Below, one piece after another: positions 1 to 7,190 of a stretch of DNA of 64,000 nt. Position 1 is the first letter of the stretch, and each line of letters begins with the position of its first letter. The notes under the pieces were generated by a model. The model made no database searches. It was not told the DNA's origin and saw only the letters and a program-made list of their open reading frames with translations. This stretch comes from SIG603 sp964370115 (lineage in GTDB: Bacteria; Bacillota; Clostridia; Oscillospirales; Acutalibacteraceae): contig CAYJIA010000005.1 of NCBI GenBank assembly GCA_964370115.1, forward strand, positions 1 to 64,000, in the 5' to 3' direction. A program made the position numbers and the translations under genes.

Positions 1-1
1 A

Positions 2-2197
2 GGTTATTTTGATTATGACTCTAAAAAATCAGGCGGTCTTACAATTTCTCACTTACGTTTTGGTAAGGCTCCAATTAAATCAACTTATTACATCAGCAAA
101 GCTGACTTCGTAGCCTGTCATAACCCAGCTTACCTTGGTAAATACAACATGGTTGAAGACCTTAAAAAAGGTGGTAGATTCCTACTAAACTGTGAGTGGA
201 CTGCTGAGGAACTAGACGAGAGACTACCAGGTCAAGTTAAAAGATTTATCGCTGATAATGATATAGAATTCTATACAGTTGACGGTTACAAAATCGGTAA
301 AGAAATCGGTCTTGGAACAAGAATCAACACAATACTTCAATCTGCATTCTTCACAATTTCAGGTGTTATCCCTGTAGAAGATGCTATTAAGTATATGAAA
401 GACGCTGCTACAAAATCATACGGCAAAAAAGGTGAAGCTATCGTAAAAATGAACCACGACGCTATCGACGCTGGTCAAAATGCTTTCCATAAAGTAGAAG
501 TTCCTGCATCTTGGAAATCAGCTACAAACGATTCTTCTCTACCAGTAGCTACAGGCGACAGACAAGATCTAGTTGACTATGTAAACAACGTAGTTATCCC
601 TGTAAACTCATTTAGAGGTAAAGATCTTCCTGTTTCAACATTTGTTGAGTATGCAAACGGTGAGTCACCACAAGGTACAGCTGCTTACGAAAAACGCGGT
701 ATCGCTGTTGACGTTCCATGCTGGGATAGCCAAAAATGTATCCAATGTAACCAATGTGCTTACGTTTGTCCACATGCTGTTATCCGTCCATTCGCTATGA
801 CTGACGCTGAACTAGCTGCGGCTCCTGCTGATGTTAAGTCAAAAGCAATGACAGGTCTAGCTGGCATGAACTACGTAATGGGTGTATCTACACTTGACTG
901 TACTGGTTGCGGACTTTGTGCACAAGTTTGCCCTGCAAAAGAGAAAGCTCTAACAATGCAAGCTATCGACACACAAAGAGCACAACAAGACGTATTTAAC
1001 TACAGCATCAAACTAGCTGACAAACCAGAAGTTCTAGAGAAATTTAAAGAAACTACTGTTAAAGGTAGCCAATTTAAACAACCTCTTCTTGAGTTCTCTG
1101 GCGCTTGCGGCGGTTGCGGTGAGACACCATATGCTAAACTTGCTACACAACTATTTGGCGACAAAATGTTTATAGCAAATGCTACAGGTTGTTCTTCAAT
1201 CTGGGGTGGTTCAGCACCAGCTACACCATACACAGTAAACAAAAAAGGACACGGTCCTGCATGGCAAAACTCACTATTTGAGGACAATGCAGAGTTCGGT
1301 CTAGGTATGCAACTTGCTCAAAACGCAGTAAGAGGCAGACTTGAAGAGTATCTAACAGCTATTATCGAGAAAACAGATTCGGCTTCTCTAAAAACAGCTT
1401 GTGAAGAATATATCGCAACTAAAGGCCAAACAAGAGCTAATGGTCCTGCAACAGATACACTAATCTCTGAGCTTACAGCTGTAAGTGGTGGCGAGTGTGA
1501 AGTTGCTAAACTAGCAGCTAAAACTCTAGCTGACAAAGACTTCCTAGCTAAGAAATCAGTTTGGATAGTCGGTGGTGACGGCTGGGCATATGACATCGGT
1601 TTCGGTGGTCTTGACCATGCTATCGCTTCAGGCGAGGACATCAACATTCTAGTATTCGATACAGAAGTTTATTCTAACACAGGTGGACAAGCTTCTAAAG
1701 CTACACCAGCTGGTTCTGTTGCACAATTTGCTGCTTCAGGTAAAGCTACTAAGAAGAAAGACCTTGCACAAATCGCTATGAGCTACGGCTACGTTTACGT
1801 TGCACAAATCGCTATGGGCGCTGACATGAACCAATGTATCAAAGCTTTTGAAGAAGCTGAGAGCTACAACGGTCCTTCAATCATCATCGCTTACGCTCCT
1901 TGTATCAACCACGGAATTAAAGGCGGCATGTCTGCAGCTATTGCTGAAGAGAAAAAAGCTGTTCTTGCTGGTTACTGGCATAACTTCCGTTTTGACCCAA
2001 GACGTGCAGACGCTGAGCAAAATCCATTCGTACTAGATAGTAAAGCTCCATCAGCTTCTTACCGTGACTTCATCATGGGCGAAGTTCGTTACAACAGCTT
2101 ACTACGTTCATTCCCAGAGCGTGCAGAAACTCTATTTACTCAAGCAGAGCAACACGCAGCTGAGAAATACGAAAAACTTAAAAAAATGGCTGAGTAA
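2..2197 (+). CDS. nifJ: Pyruvate:ferredoxin (flavodoxin) oxidoreductase, 3' part
   Basis: This enzyme oxidatively decarboxylates pyruvate to acetyl-CoA and passes electrons to ferredoxin or flavodoxin; it is cytoplasmic and central to anaerobic fermentation. The frame is open from base 2, so 731 residues are visible; full-length enzymes have about 1170-1180, so roughly 440 N-terminal residues lie outside the window. Two [4Fe-4S] motifs are visible, CIQCNQCAYVCP (from visible residue 246) and CTGCGLCAQVCP (from residue 300). ACGGCGE follows, then the thiamine-diphosphate site GGDGWAYDIGFGG (about residue 524) and SNTGGQASKATP. Codon use favours CTA, GCT and ATC more than the neighbours do, as expected of a very highly expressed gene. 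An intrinsic terminator follows at 2211-2239. Confidence 0.97.
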   Translation, partial: GYFDYDSKKSGGLTISHLRFGKAPIKSTYYISKADFVACHNPAYLGKYNMVEDLKKGGRFLLNCEWTAEELDERLPGQVKRFIADNDIEFYTVDGYKIGKEIGLGTRINTILQSAFFTISGVIPVEDAIKYMKDAATKSYGKKGEAIVKMNHDAIDAGQNAFHKVEVPASWKSATNDSSLPVATGDRQDLVDYVNNVVIPVNSFRGKDLPVSTFVEYANGESPQGTAAYEKRGIAVDVPCWDSQKCIQCNQCAYVCPHAVIRPFAMTDAELAAAPADVKSKAMTGLAGMNYVMGVSTLDCTGCGLCAQVCPAKEKALTMQAIDTQRAQQDVFNYSIKLADKPEVLEKFKETTVKGSQFKQPLLEFSGACGGCGETPYAKLATQLFGDKMFIANATGCSSIWGGSAPATPYTVNKKGHGPAWQNSLFEDNAEFGLGMQLAQNAVRGRLEEYLTAIIEKTDSASLKTACEEYIATKGQTRANGPATDTLISELTAVSGGECEVAKLAAKTLADKDFLAKKSVWIVGGDGWAYDIGFGGLDHAIASGEDINILVFDTEVYSNTGGQASKATPAGSVAQFAASGKATKKKDLAQIAMSYGYVYVAQIAMGADMNQCIKAFEEAESYNGPSIIIAYAPCINHGIKGGMSAAIAEEKKAVLAGYWHNFRFDPRRADAEQNPFVLDSKAPSASYRDFIMGEVRYNSLLRSFPERAETLFTQAEQHAAEKYEKLKKMAE

Positions 2198-2210
2198 TTA
2201 GCTATAAAAT

Positions 2211-2239
2211 AATCGGGTAGCCCTAGTGGCTATCCGATT
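2211..2239 (+). terminator. Intrinsic terminator of nifJ
   Basis: AATCGGGTAGCC pairs with GGCTATCCGATT (one G-U pair) around a 5-base loop and is followed by a T-rich stretch. It starts 13 bases after the nifJ stop codon. Confidence 0.85.
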
Positions 2240-2267
2240 TCTTCTTTATTATATTGTGAGGTAAAAA

Positions 2268-3074
2268 ATGAAAACTTTATACATAACCGACCTTGACGGG
2301 ACTTTACTTAAATATGATGAAACTATATCCGACTTTACTGCAAAAACCATTAATGAACTTGTAAATAACGGGCTCAACTTCTCTTTTGCCACGGCACGCT
2401 CGTTTTATTCTGCCTCAAAAATGGTTGAAAAACTTAAGCTTAACATCCCTGCTGTAACTTTTAACGGAACTTTTATCACCGATACAAAAACAGGTGAGAA
2501 TATTTACTCAAATGTTTTTGATAAAAAAGATGTCAACTTTATTTTGAATTTCTTTCACGAACATAAATTATCACCCATAGTCCATAGCTTTGTAAATGGT
2601 GTAGAGAAAACTTTGTATTATAAAGAGAGATTAAACGAATTTAGCAAACTAAATATTGAAAATAAAATAGGGGATATACGCTTATTTCCTGTAGAGAATA
2701 AAAAACTCCTAAATCAAGGCGAAATTTTCTACTTTGACTGCCTTGGTACCATGGAGGAAATGCGTCCGCTTTACGACAAACTAAAGGATAAATACGGCTG
2801 TATCTGTGCAAAAGACACCTATAGCGATATGATTTTCTTTGAAATCATGCCCAAAAATGTAAGTAAGGCAAGTGCAATAAAAAAACTAAAAGAAATTTTA
2901 GGTATTGACAAAATCGTTTGTTTTGGTGACGGGCTAAACGACATACCAATGTTTGAGTTAAGTGACGAGAGTTACGCCGTAGAAAATGCCTGTAATGAAA
3001 TAAAAAAAATAGCCACTGCCGTAATCGAAAGCAACGAAAACGACGGTGTGGCTAAGTTTCTATTAAATTTATAA
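2268..3074 (+). CDS. HAD-superfamily phosphatase, Cof type
   Basis: This is a 268-residue cytoplasmic haloacid-dehalogenase-type hydrolase, probably acting on a sugar phosphate or other small phosphate ester. The nucleophile motif DLDGTLLKYDE is at residues 8-18, where the first Asp forms the phospho-aspartate and the second is the general acid. The C-terminal motif FGDGLNDIPMFELSD is the magnesium-binding loop, preceded by a Lys in the NVSKASAIKKL segment. The length and the large central insertion fit the C2B-capped Cof/YidA subfamily. A GAGG Shine-Dalgarno sits 7 bases before the ATG. The gene stands alone between the nifJ terminator and a copy of the structured repeat that starts 14 bases after its stop. 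The substrate cannot be read from sequence. Confidence 0.9.
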   Translation: MKTLYITDLDGTLLKYDETISDFTAKTINELVNNGLNFSFATARSFYSASKMVEKLKLNIPAVTFNGTFITDTKTGENIYSNVFDKKDVNFILNFFHEHKLSPIVHSFVNGVEKTLYYKERLNEFSKLNIENKIGDIRLFPVENKKLLNQGEIFYFDCLGTMEEMRPLYDKLKDKYGCICAKDTYSDMIFFEIMPKNVSKASAIKKLKEILGIDKIVCFGDGLNDIPMFELSDESYAVENACNEIKKIATAVIESNENDGVAKFLLNL

Positions 3075-3088
3075 ATTGGTATGATGAA

Positions 3089-3250
3089 AAGCTTTACTCA
3101 ATTTTTCTCGAAAAATTGCGAGGTCTTGGAGCAGAGCTCCGAGTCGTTTTCCGCAGAAAACGAAATCCTGTCATGAGAAGAGCTTTTTTGAAGGTGAATT
3201 TTTGCACAAAGTGCAAAAAGAGGAAACTTTTTGCGATAGAAAAAGTTTCC
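3089..3250 (+). repeat. Five-hairpin intergenic repeat, copy 1
   Basis: This is one of five copies of a dispersed intergenic element of about 165 bp, beginning AAGCTTTAC (AAGTTTTAC in the other copies). Five hairpins are readable. H1 is CAATTTTT/AAAAATTG (3099-3118), H2 is CTTGGAGC/GCTCCGAG (3125-3143), H3 is TCGTTTTC/GAAAACGA (3144-3163), H4 is TTTTTGCAC/GTGCAAAAA (3199-3219) and H5 is GGAAACTTTTT/AAAAAGTTTCC (3222-3250). Several arms differ from the other copies on both sides at once, so pairing is kept. It lies downstream of the HAD gene in the same orientation and could act as its 3' end or terminator. Its function is unknown. Confidence 0.85.
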
Positions 3251-3298
3251 TTCATAGTGTGCTGTGCAGCTAATAAAATTTAGATTTTCAAGTATGCT

Positions 3299-3325
3299 AA
3301 AGGGCGACTATTTTGGTCGCCCTTT
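3299..3325 (+). terminator. Hairpin between two convergent repeats, possible terminator
   Basis: AAAGGGCGAC pairs perfectly with GTCGCCCTTT around a 7-base loop, followed by a T-rich region. It separates the convergent HAD gene and Gfo/Idh gene and can work in either direction. Confidence 0.6.
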
Positions 3326-3363
3326 GATTTTGTGTTTTTTCTATTAAGTTATTGCTAAAATCC

Positions 3364-3524
3364 AGAAAACTTTTTTTCTTTCAAAAAGTTTTCTCTTTTT
3401 GCCTTCGGCAAAAATTCACTTTCAAAAATGCGCCTCTTAGGATTGGATTTCGCTTTTTGCGAAAAGCGACTTAGGACGCAGTCCTAAGAACCTGAAATTT
3501 TTTGAAAAAAATTTAGTAAAACTT
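3364..3524 (-). repeat. Five-hairpin intergenic repeat, copy 2
   Basis: Read on the minus strand this copy begins AAGTTTTAC immediately after the TAA stop (3525-3527) of the Gfo/Idh gene. H1 is AAATTTTTT/AAAAAATTT, H2 CTTAGGAC/GTCCTAAG, H3 TCGCTTTT/AAAAGCGA, H4 TTTTTGCC/GGCAAAAA and H5 AGAAAACTTTTT/AAAAAGTTTTCT. Compared with copy 1, arms of H1, H2, H3, H4 and H5 have changed on both sides together. Copies 1 and 2 face each other across 113 bases that contain the hairpin at 3299-3325. Confidence 0.85.
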
Positions 3525-4571
3525 TTATACTAGGTCTACCTTTTTCCAAGTTCCAGTTTTTGCAGAATCATAGCAGGCTATAATTGTCGCTATGGTGTTG
3601 TGTCCATCGACACCTGTAATAAGCGGTTCTTTATTTTCGACGATAGATGCGACAAACTCATCAATAATACCACTTTTTGTTTGGTTTTGGTTAGTTTGAA
3701 TTTTTCCTACCATATATTTTACAACACTACCATCACGCATTTCTAAAACGATATCGTCAGAGTAGTCACCAAATATTTTCATAACGCCTTTGTCACCGTA
3801 GATAATCGTGCTATTGTCTTCGTCGCCATAGTTACTCCAACTAACGTGCATAATACCAGGTAGTCCGTTGCTAAGTTTAAAGGCAACAATTGCGTTGTCC
3901 TCAATCTCAATTAGGTTTCCGTCTGGTAAGCGCTTGTCGAGTGTCATTGTAACCGCATTTACCTCGGTAACTTCTTTATCTGTAAGATATCTAATAATAT
4001 CTAGTTTATGAGAGCCTAAATCGCCCAAAACACCGAATTGTGCGCTCTTTTTATCAAAGAACCAAGTTTGGTTACTCCTTGTAACGCTCCAAGTCTCGGG
4101 GCCATTGTGTTTAAAGTTACTTTGTATTGTAATGAGATTTCCGATAGCACCAGAATTAAGCACTTCTTTTGCACGCTTATGAGTTGGCAGCAATCTTTGA
4201 TTATGTCCTACCATCAAGATTTTGCCTTTTTCTTTAGAAACTCTTATCATCTCACGGGCGTCTTCAAGAGTAAGGGCAACGGGTTTCTCGACTAAAACAT
4301 GCTTACCAGCATTTAGTGCCATGATAGAATACTGTGCATGTGTTGCATTTGGAGAGCAGACGCTTATGGCATCTATTTCTTCACAGGCGATAAGCTCTTC
4401 AGGAGAGCTAAAAGCTTTACAGGAATATAATTTAGCAAATTCTTCGGCTCTTTCCATATTTGCATCGTATAATCCGTAAATTTCGCTATTTTCATTTTGC
4501 GCATATTCTGGAGCATGCCTTGTTTGGGTGATCATGCCACAGCCAATAATTCCAACTCTAATTTTTTCCAT
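3525..4571 (-). CDS. Gfo/Idh/MocA-family NAD(P)-dependent oxidoreductase
   Basis: This 348-residue cytoplasmic oxidoreductase belongs to the glucose-fructose oxidoreductase / inositol dehydrogenase family. The N-terminal Rossmann fold shows the dinucleotide motif VGIIGCGMITQTRH (residues 6-19), and the catalytic-site signature VEKPVALT is near residue 95. GDLGSHKLDIIRYL matches the G-D-x-G-x-H-x-x-D element of the family, which carries the catalytic His. It is the last gene of a minus-strand unit after the SulP transporter and the MIF-like protein, 15 bases behind the latter. The substrate is probably a cyclitol, sugar or sugar acid, but the sequence does not say which. Structured repeat copy 2 starts directly at its stop codon. 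Confidence 0.92.
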   Translation of the reverse strand: MEKIRVGIIGCGMITQTRHAPEYAQNENSEIYGLYDANMERAEEFAKLYSCKAFSSPEELIACEEIDAISVCSPNATHAQYSIMALNAGKHVLVEKPVALTLEDAREMIRVSKEKGKILMVGHNQRLLPTHKRAKEVLNSGAIGNLITIQSNFKHNGPETWSVTRSNQTWFFDKKSAQFGVLGDLGSHKLDIIRYLTDKEVTEVNAVTMTLDKRLPDGNLIEIEDNAIVAFKLSNGLPGIMHVSWSNYGDEDNSTIIYGDKGVMKIFGDYSDDIVLEMRDGSVVKYMVGKIQTNQNQTKSGIIDEFVASIVENKEPLITGVDGHNTIATIIACYDSAKTGTWKKVDLV

Positions 4572-4586
4572 TTCATTTCCTCCTAA

Positions 4587-4946
4587 TTATACTTCAAATG
4601 CTGTGTTAGTGTTTCCACTTGAGCCCCAGTGCCTGCATTCTGTATAATTAATATATACTCTTTCAGGGCTTATACCAAGCTCATTTTCTAAAACTGTAAA
4701 AACTATGTCACTGTATTTTTTTAGATCTTCAGAAGAAGAATATCCATACAGGTCTACAGACACCATTGCGTTTGGTATATCTATGTTTCCAGCCTTGTAA
4801 AGACGGCATTTTTCATCAATCTTTATAAAAAGGTTTTCTTTTACTTTATCAGTAATAACTTCTATACCTTCACCTAAAACTTTTATTAAAAGTTCTTCTT
4901 TCTCTAAAGGTACTGCTACATTTGTTCTAACGCTTACATAAGGCAT
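4587..4946 (-). CDS. MIF/phenylpyruvate-tautomerase-like protein
   Basis: This 119-residue protein has the length and layout of the macrophage migration inhibitory factor branch of the tautomerase superfamily. It begins MPYVSVRTNV, exposing Pro2 after Met removal, which is the catalytic base of this superfamily. ELGISPERVYINY near the C-terminus matches the MIF signature (L-x-I-S-P-D-R-V-Y-I-N-Y). The C-terminal tail differs from animal MIF. It probably catalyses keto-enol tautomerisation of an aromatic or small alpha-keto acid. It sits 2 bases downstream of the SulP transporter stop and 15 bases before the Gfo/Idh gene, so the three are likely cotranscribed. The physiological substrate is unknown. 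Confidence 0.85.
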   Translation of the reverse strand: MPYVSVRTNVAVPLEKEELLIKVLGEGIEVITDKVKENLFIKIDEKCRLYKAGNIDIPNAMVSVDLYGYSSSEDLKKYSDIVFTVLENELGISPERVYINYTECRHWGSSGNTNTAFEV

Positions 4947-4948
4947 GA

Positions 4949-6157
4949 TTATTCCTCCACTTTAACTTTATTTTTGTATTTAGATAAAAGAAATGCAAAT
5001 AGGCAACTAAGCGCAATTGCAATGCTAATATCGAAAAATAACATTAATCCTATTGTACACAAAGATACAGGATTTTGCAAGCTAATTTTTCTAACCATAG
5101 CAAGCCCTGTATGTACCAATATTCCGGCAAGAACCGCAAGTGGAAGCGAAGTCATTAAAGGCGCAAATACAAGAAGTATTACAAATAGAGATACAGAGTG
5201 AAATACCGCAGCAAGCCTTGTTTTTGCACCAGAAATTATTGCTACTTGTATAGGAGAAAAGCTTGCACCTGCTGGAATACAGGAGAAAAATGACATAATT
5301 ATATTGCCAGTACCAAGTGCAAATAGCTCTCTGTTTATATTACAGGGAGTATTTGTTTGGTTTGATACAGATAAAACCGAGCTTACAGACTTAATCATCA
5401 AGATAAGCGCTACATTAAATGAAGGAAGAATAAGGTTCCCGATATTGTCAAAACTCGGAACACTTAAGCTAAAATCTAAAACCCTTGGAAGTTCAGAAAT
5501 ACGCTCGACATCGGCATTTAAAAATAAATTTATAGCAATTGCAAGTATAAAAACTATAATTTGTGCAGGCACAAACTTTTTGAATTTTTTCGGAAATATA
5601 AAAATAAAAACTACAGTAGACACACCAAACAAAGTAGCAATAATATTAAGCGAGGGGATATAGGTGAAAAATGTTATAAATGAGCTAATAATATTGCCAC
5701 TTATGGACGCAGTGCCAAATAGGCTATCCAGTTGTCCAGATATAACAAGTAGTCCTATACCAGTATTAAGTCCTAAAAGCACCTTCTTGTCAATTTTTTC
5801 TAAAAATTTTGCAATGCGTATAAAGCTAAATATCAGCATAATTACACCACTTATTAACGAACATAAAATAACAGCACCTAAGCCATATTGTAGGCTTACA
5901 GCAGATAATATCGAAACAGTCGCCGCCGTTGCAGCGTTAAACTGAAACCTGCCTCCACCCAAAAGCGAAATAATAATACAGGCAAGTATTGCGGTTTTGA
6001 TACCTATTGCCTCGTCTGCACCATTTGAAATACCAAGGGCAAGTGCAAGTGGAAGTGCGACAATAGATGCAGAAATTCCAGCCATTAAATCCTTTAGAAG
6101 GTAGGATAGTTTATAATCATTAAACTCTTCTTTATACGTCAAAATAAAACTTTTCAT
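4949..6157 (-). CDS. SulP (SLC26)-family anion transporter without STAS domain
   Basis: This 402-residue integral membrane protein carries the SulP transporter core: LKDLMAGISASIVALPLALALGIS near the N-terminus is the family's first transmembrane motif, followed by about ten more hydrophobic helices. It ends with a short charged tail (SKYKNKVKVEE) directly after the last helix, so the cytoplasmic STAS domain present in most bacterial SulP proteins (usually about 550 residues) is absent. It probably moves an inorganic or organic anion across the cytoplasmic membrane. As first gene of the minus-strand operon with a MIF-like tautomerase and a dehydrogenase, it is more likely to import an organic acid than sulfate; that is inference. 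A strong AAAGGAG ribosome site precedes the ATG. Confidence 0.88.
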   Translation of the reverse strand: MKSFILTYKEEFNDYKLSYLLKDLMAGISASIVALPLALALGISNGADEAIGIKTAILACIIISLLGGGRFQFNAATAATVSILSAVSLQYGLGAVILCSLISGVIMLIFSFIRIAKFLEKIDKKVLLGLNTGIGLLVISGQLDSLFGTASISGNIISSFITFFTYIPSLNIIATLFGVSTVVFIFIFPKKFKKFVPAQIIVFILAIAINLFLNADVERISELPRVLDFSLSVPSFDNIGNLILPSFNVALILMIKSVSSVLSVSNQTNTPCNINRELFALGTGNIIMSFFSCIPAGASFSPIQVAIISGAKTRLAAVFHSVSLFVILLVFAPLMTSLPLAVLAGILVHTGLAMVRKISLQNPVSLCTIGLMLFFDISIAIALSCLFAFLLSKYKNKVKVEE

Positions 6158-6227
6158 CGTAACTCCTTTAAATATATTTTTAACTATGATATAATATTAT
6201 CACATTTATTTGTAGTTTAATAGTGTA

Positions 6228-6260
6228 AATAATGTCAAAAAATATAACAATCATGTCAAA
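6228..6260. promoter_or_regulatory. Candidate AraC-family operator, direct repeats phased 21 bp
   Basis: Two copies of AAT(A/C)ATGTCAAA start at 6228 and 6249, exactly 21 bp (two helical turns) apart. They lie between the divergent araC-like gene (start 6278) and sulP (start 6157). Direct half-sites spaced 21 bp are typical of AraC/XylS dimers, so this is a candidate site for control of both directions. Confidence 0.6.
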
Positions 6261-6277
6261 GTTAAGGGAATAAAACC

Positions 6278-7108
6278 ATGAATGAGATAAAATATGAGTA
6301 TAACAAAAATTTAAATACGCCGTTTTTAGTTGTAACTGAAAATGTAAGAAAAAAATATAAAAATTTGAGCCTTATGCACTTTCACAATCAAATGCAAATT
6401 GTACTAATGTTGCAAGGTGACGCTGTTCTTGAGACATTATACGAAAAAATCTCACTTGAGAAAAACGATATCGCATTTATTAACTGCAATGAATTTCATA
6501 GAATTTCACTGAGTCAAAAAGAGAATAACGATAAAAATAAATATGTGAGTATAATTTTTGATAAGAGTGTATTGAATATTTCAAACGAAGAAAATTTCAT
6601 GAAAGAGTATATTGATAAATACACGTCTACACAAATAAAAATCAGCACTTCACTTTTAGTAAGAAACGCAATAAACGAACTGCTCGTAGCAGATAATGAA
6701 TATGCAGTGAGGTCTTTATTGCCTTATATTTGGTATAATCTTATAGTTAAAGACAGTGAAAAAGCCAGTAAAAACTCTAACTACCACAATGACTCACTAG
6801 AAAAAATTTTGCACTATATAGACGAAAATTTTTCTAGTCATATAAAACTTGAAGAGCTTTGTAAGATTGGGAATATTTCAAAATCTGCACTGCACAGAAT
6901 TTTTATTAAGCATTTAGGGGTGTCCCCTTATACTTATATAGTTGAATACAAGCTAAACAAAAGTATTAAGTTACTTGAAAGCAGTGACCTGAGTATTTCG
7001 GAAATTTCATTTAAAGTAGGCTACGAAAGCACAAGCCAATATATAAAATTATTTAAAAACTATATTGGAAAAACGCCACTAAAATATAGAAATCTAATTA
7101 ATAACTGA
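6278..7108 (+). CDS. AraC/XylS-family transcriptional regulator
   Basis: This 276-residue regulator has an N-terminal cupin-like ligand domain (residues about 1-150, with a metal-site-like MHFHNQMQIVLML segment and FINCNEFHRIS) and a C-terminal double helix-turn-helix (about 175-272). The latter contains ISKSALHRIFIKHLGVSPYTYI and the family signature ISFKVGYESTSQYIKLFKNYIGKTPLKYR. It is divergently transcribed from the sulP-MIF-Gfo/Idh unit, the usual arrangement for a local regulator that senses the pathway substrate. The downstream half of the direct repeat lies 18 bases before its ATG, suggesting autoregulation. The effector is unknown, probably a sugar or organic acid. Confidence 0.92.
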   Translation: MNEIKYEYNKNLNTPFLVVTENVRKKYKNLSLMHFHNQMQIVLMLQGDAVLETLYEKISLEKNDIAFINCNEFHRISLSQKENNDKNKYVSIIFDKSVLNISNEENFMKEYIDKYTSTQIKISTSLLVRNAINELLVADNEYAVRSLLPYIWYNLIVKDSEKASKNSNYHNDSLEKILHYIDENFSSHIKLEELCKIGNISKSALHRIFIKHLGVSPYTYIVEYKLNKSIKLLESSDLSISEISFKVGYESTSQYIKLFKNYIGKTPLKYRNLINN

Positions 7109-7124
7109 TTTTTGAATATTTCTC

Positions 7125-7153
7125 TTGTAAAAAAGAAATATTGTATATATAAT
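7125..7153 (+). promoter_or_regulatory. Sigma-A promoter of the hydrogenase-like chemoreceptor gene
   Basis: TTGTAA (7125-7130) and TATAAT (7148-7153) are separated by 17 bp. The start site should be near 7160, giving a leader of about 30 bases. Confidence 0.75.
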
Positions 7154-7190
7154 AGAATAAATAATAGATTATGGGGAGATGAGTACTACT

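Noticed and set aside
1000..1647. Long minus-strand frames opposite nifJ
   Set aside because: They are shadows caused by codon bias of the highly expressed gene; no ribosome sites or family matches.
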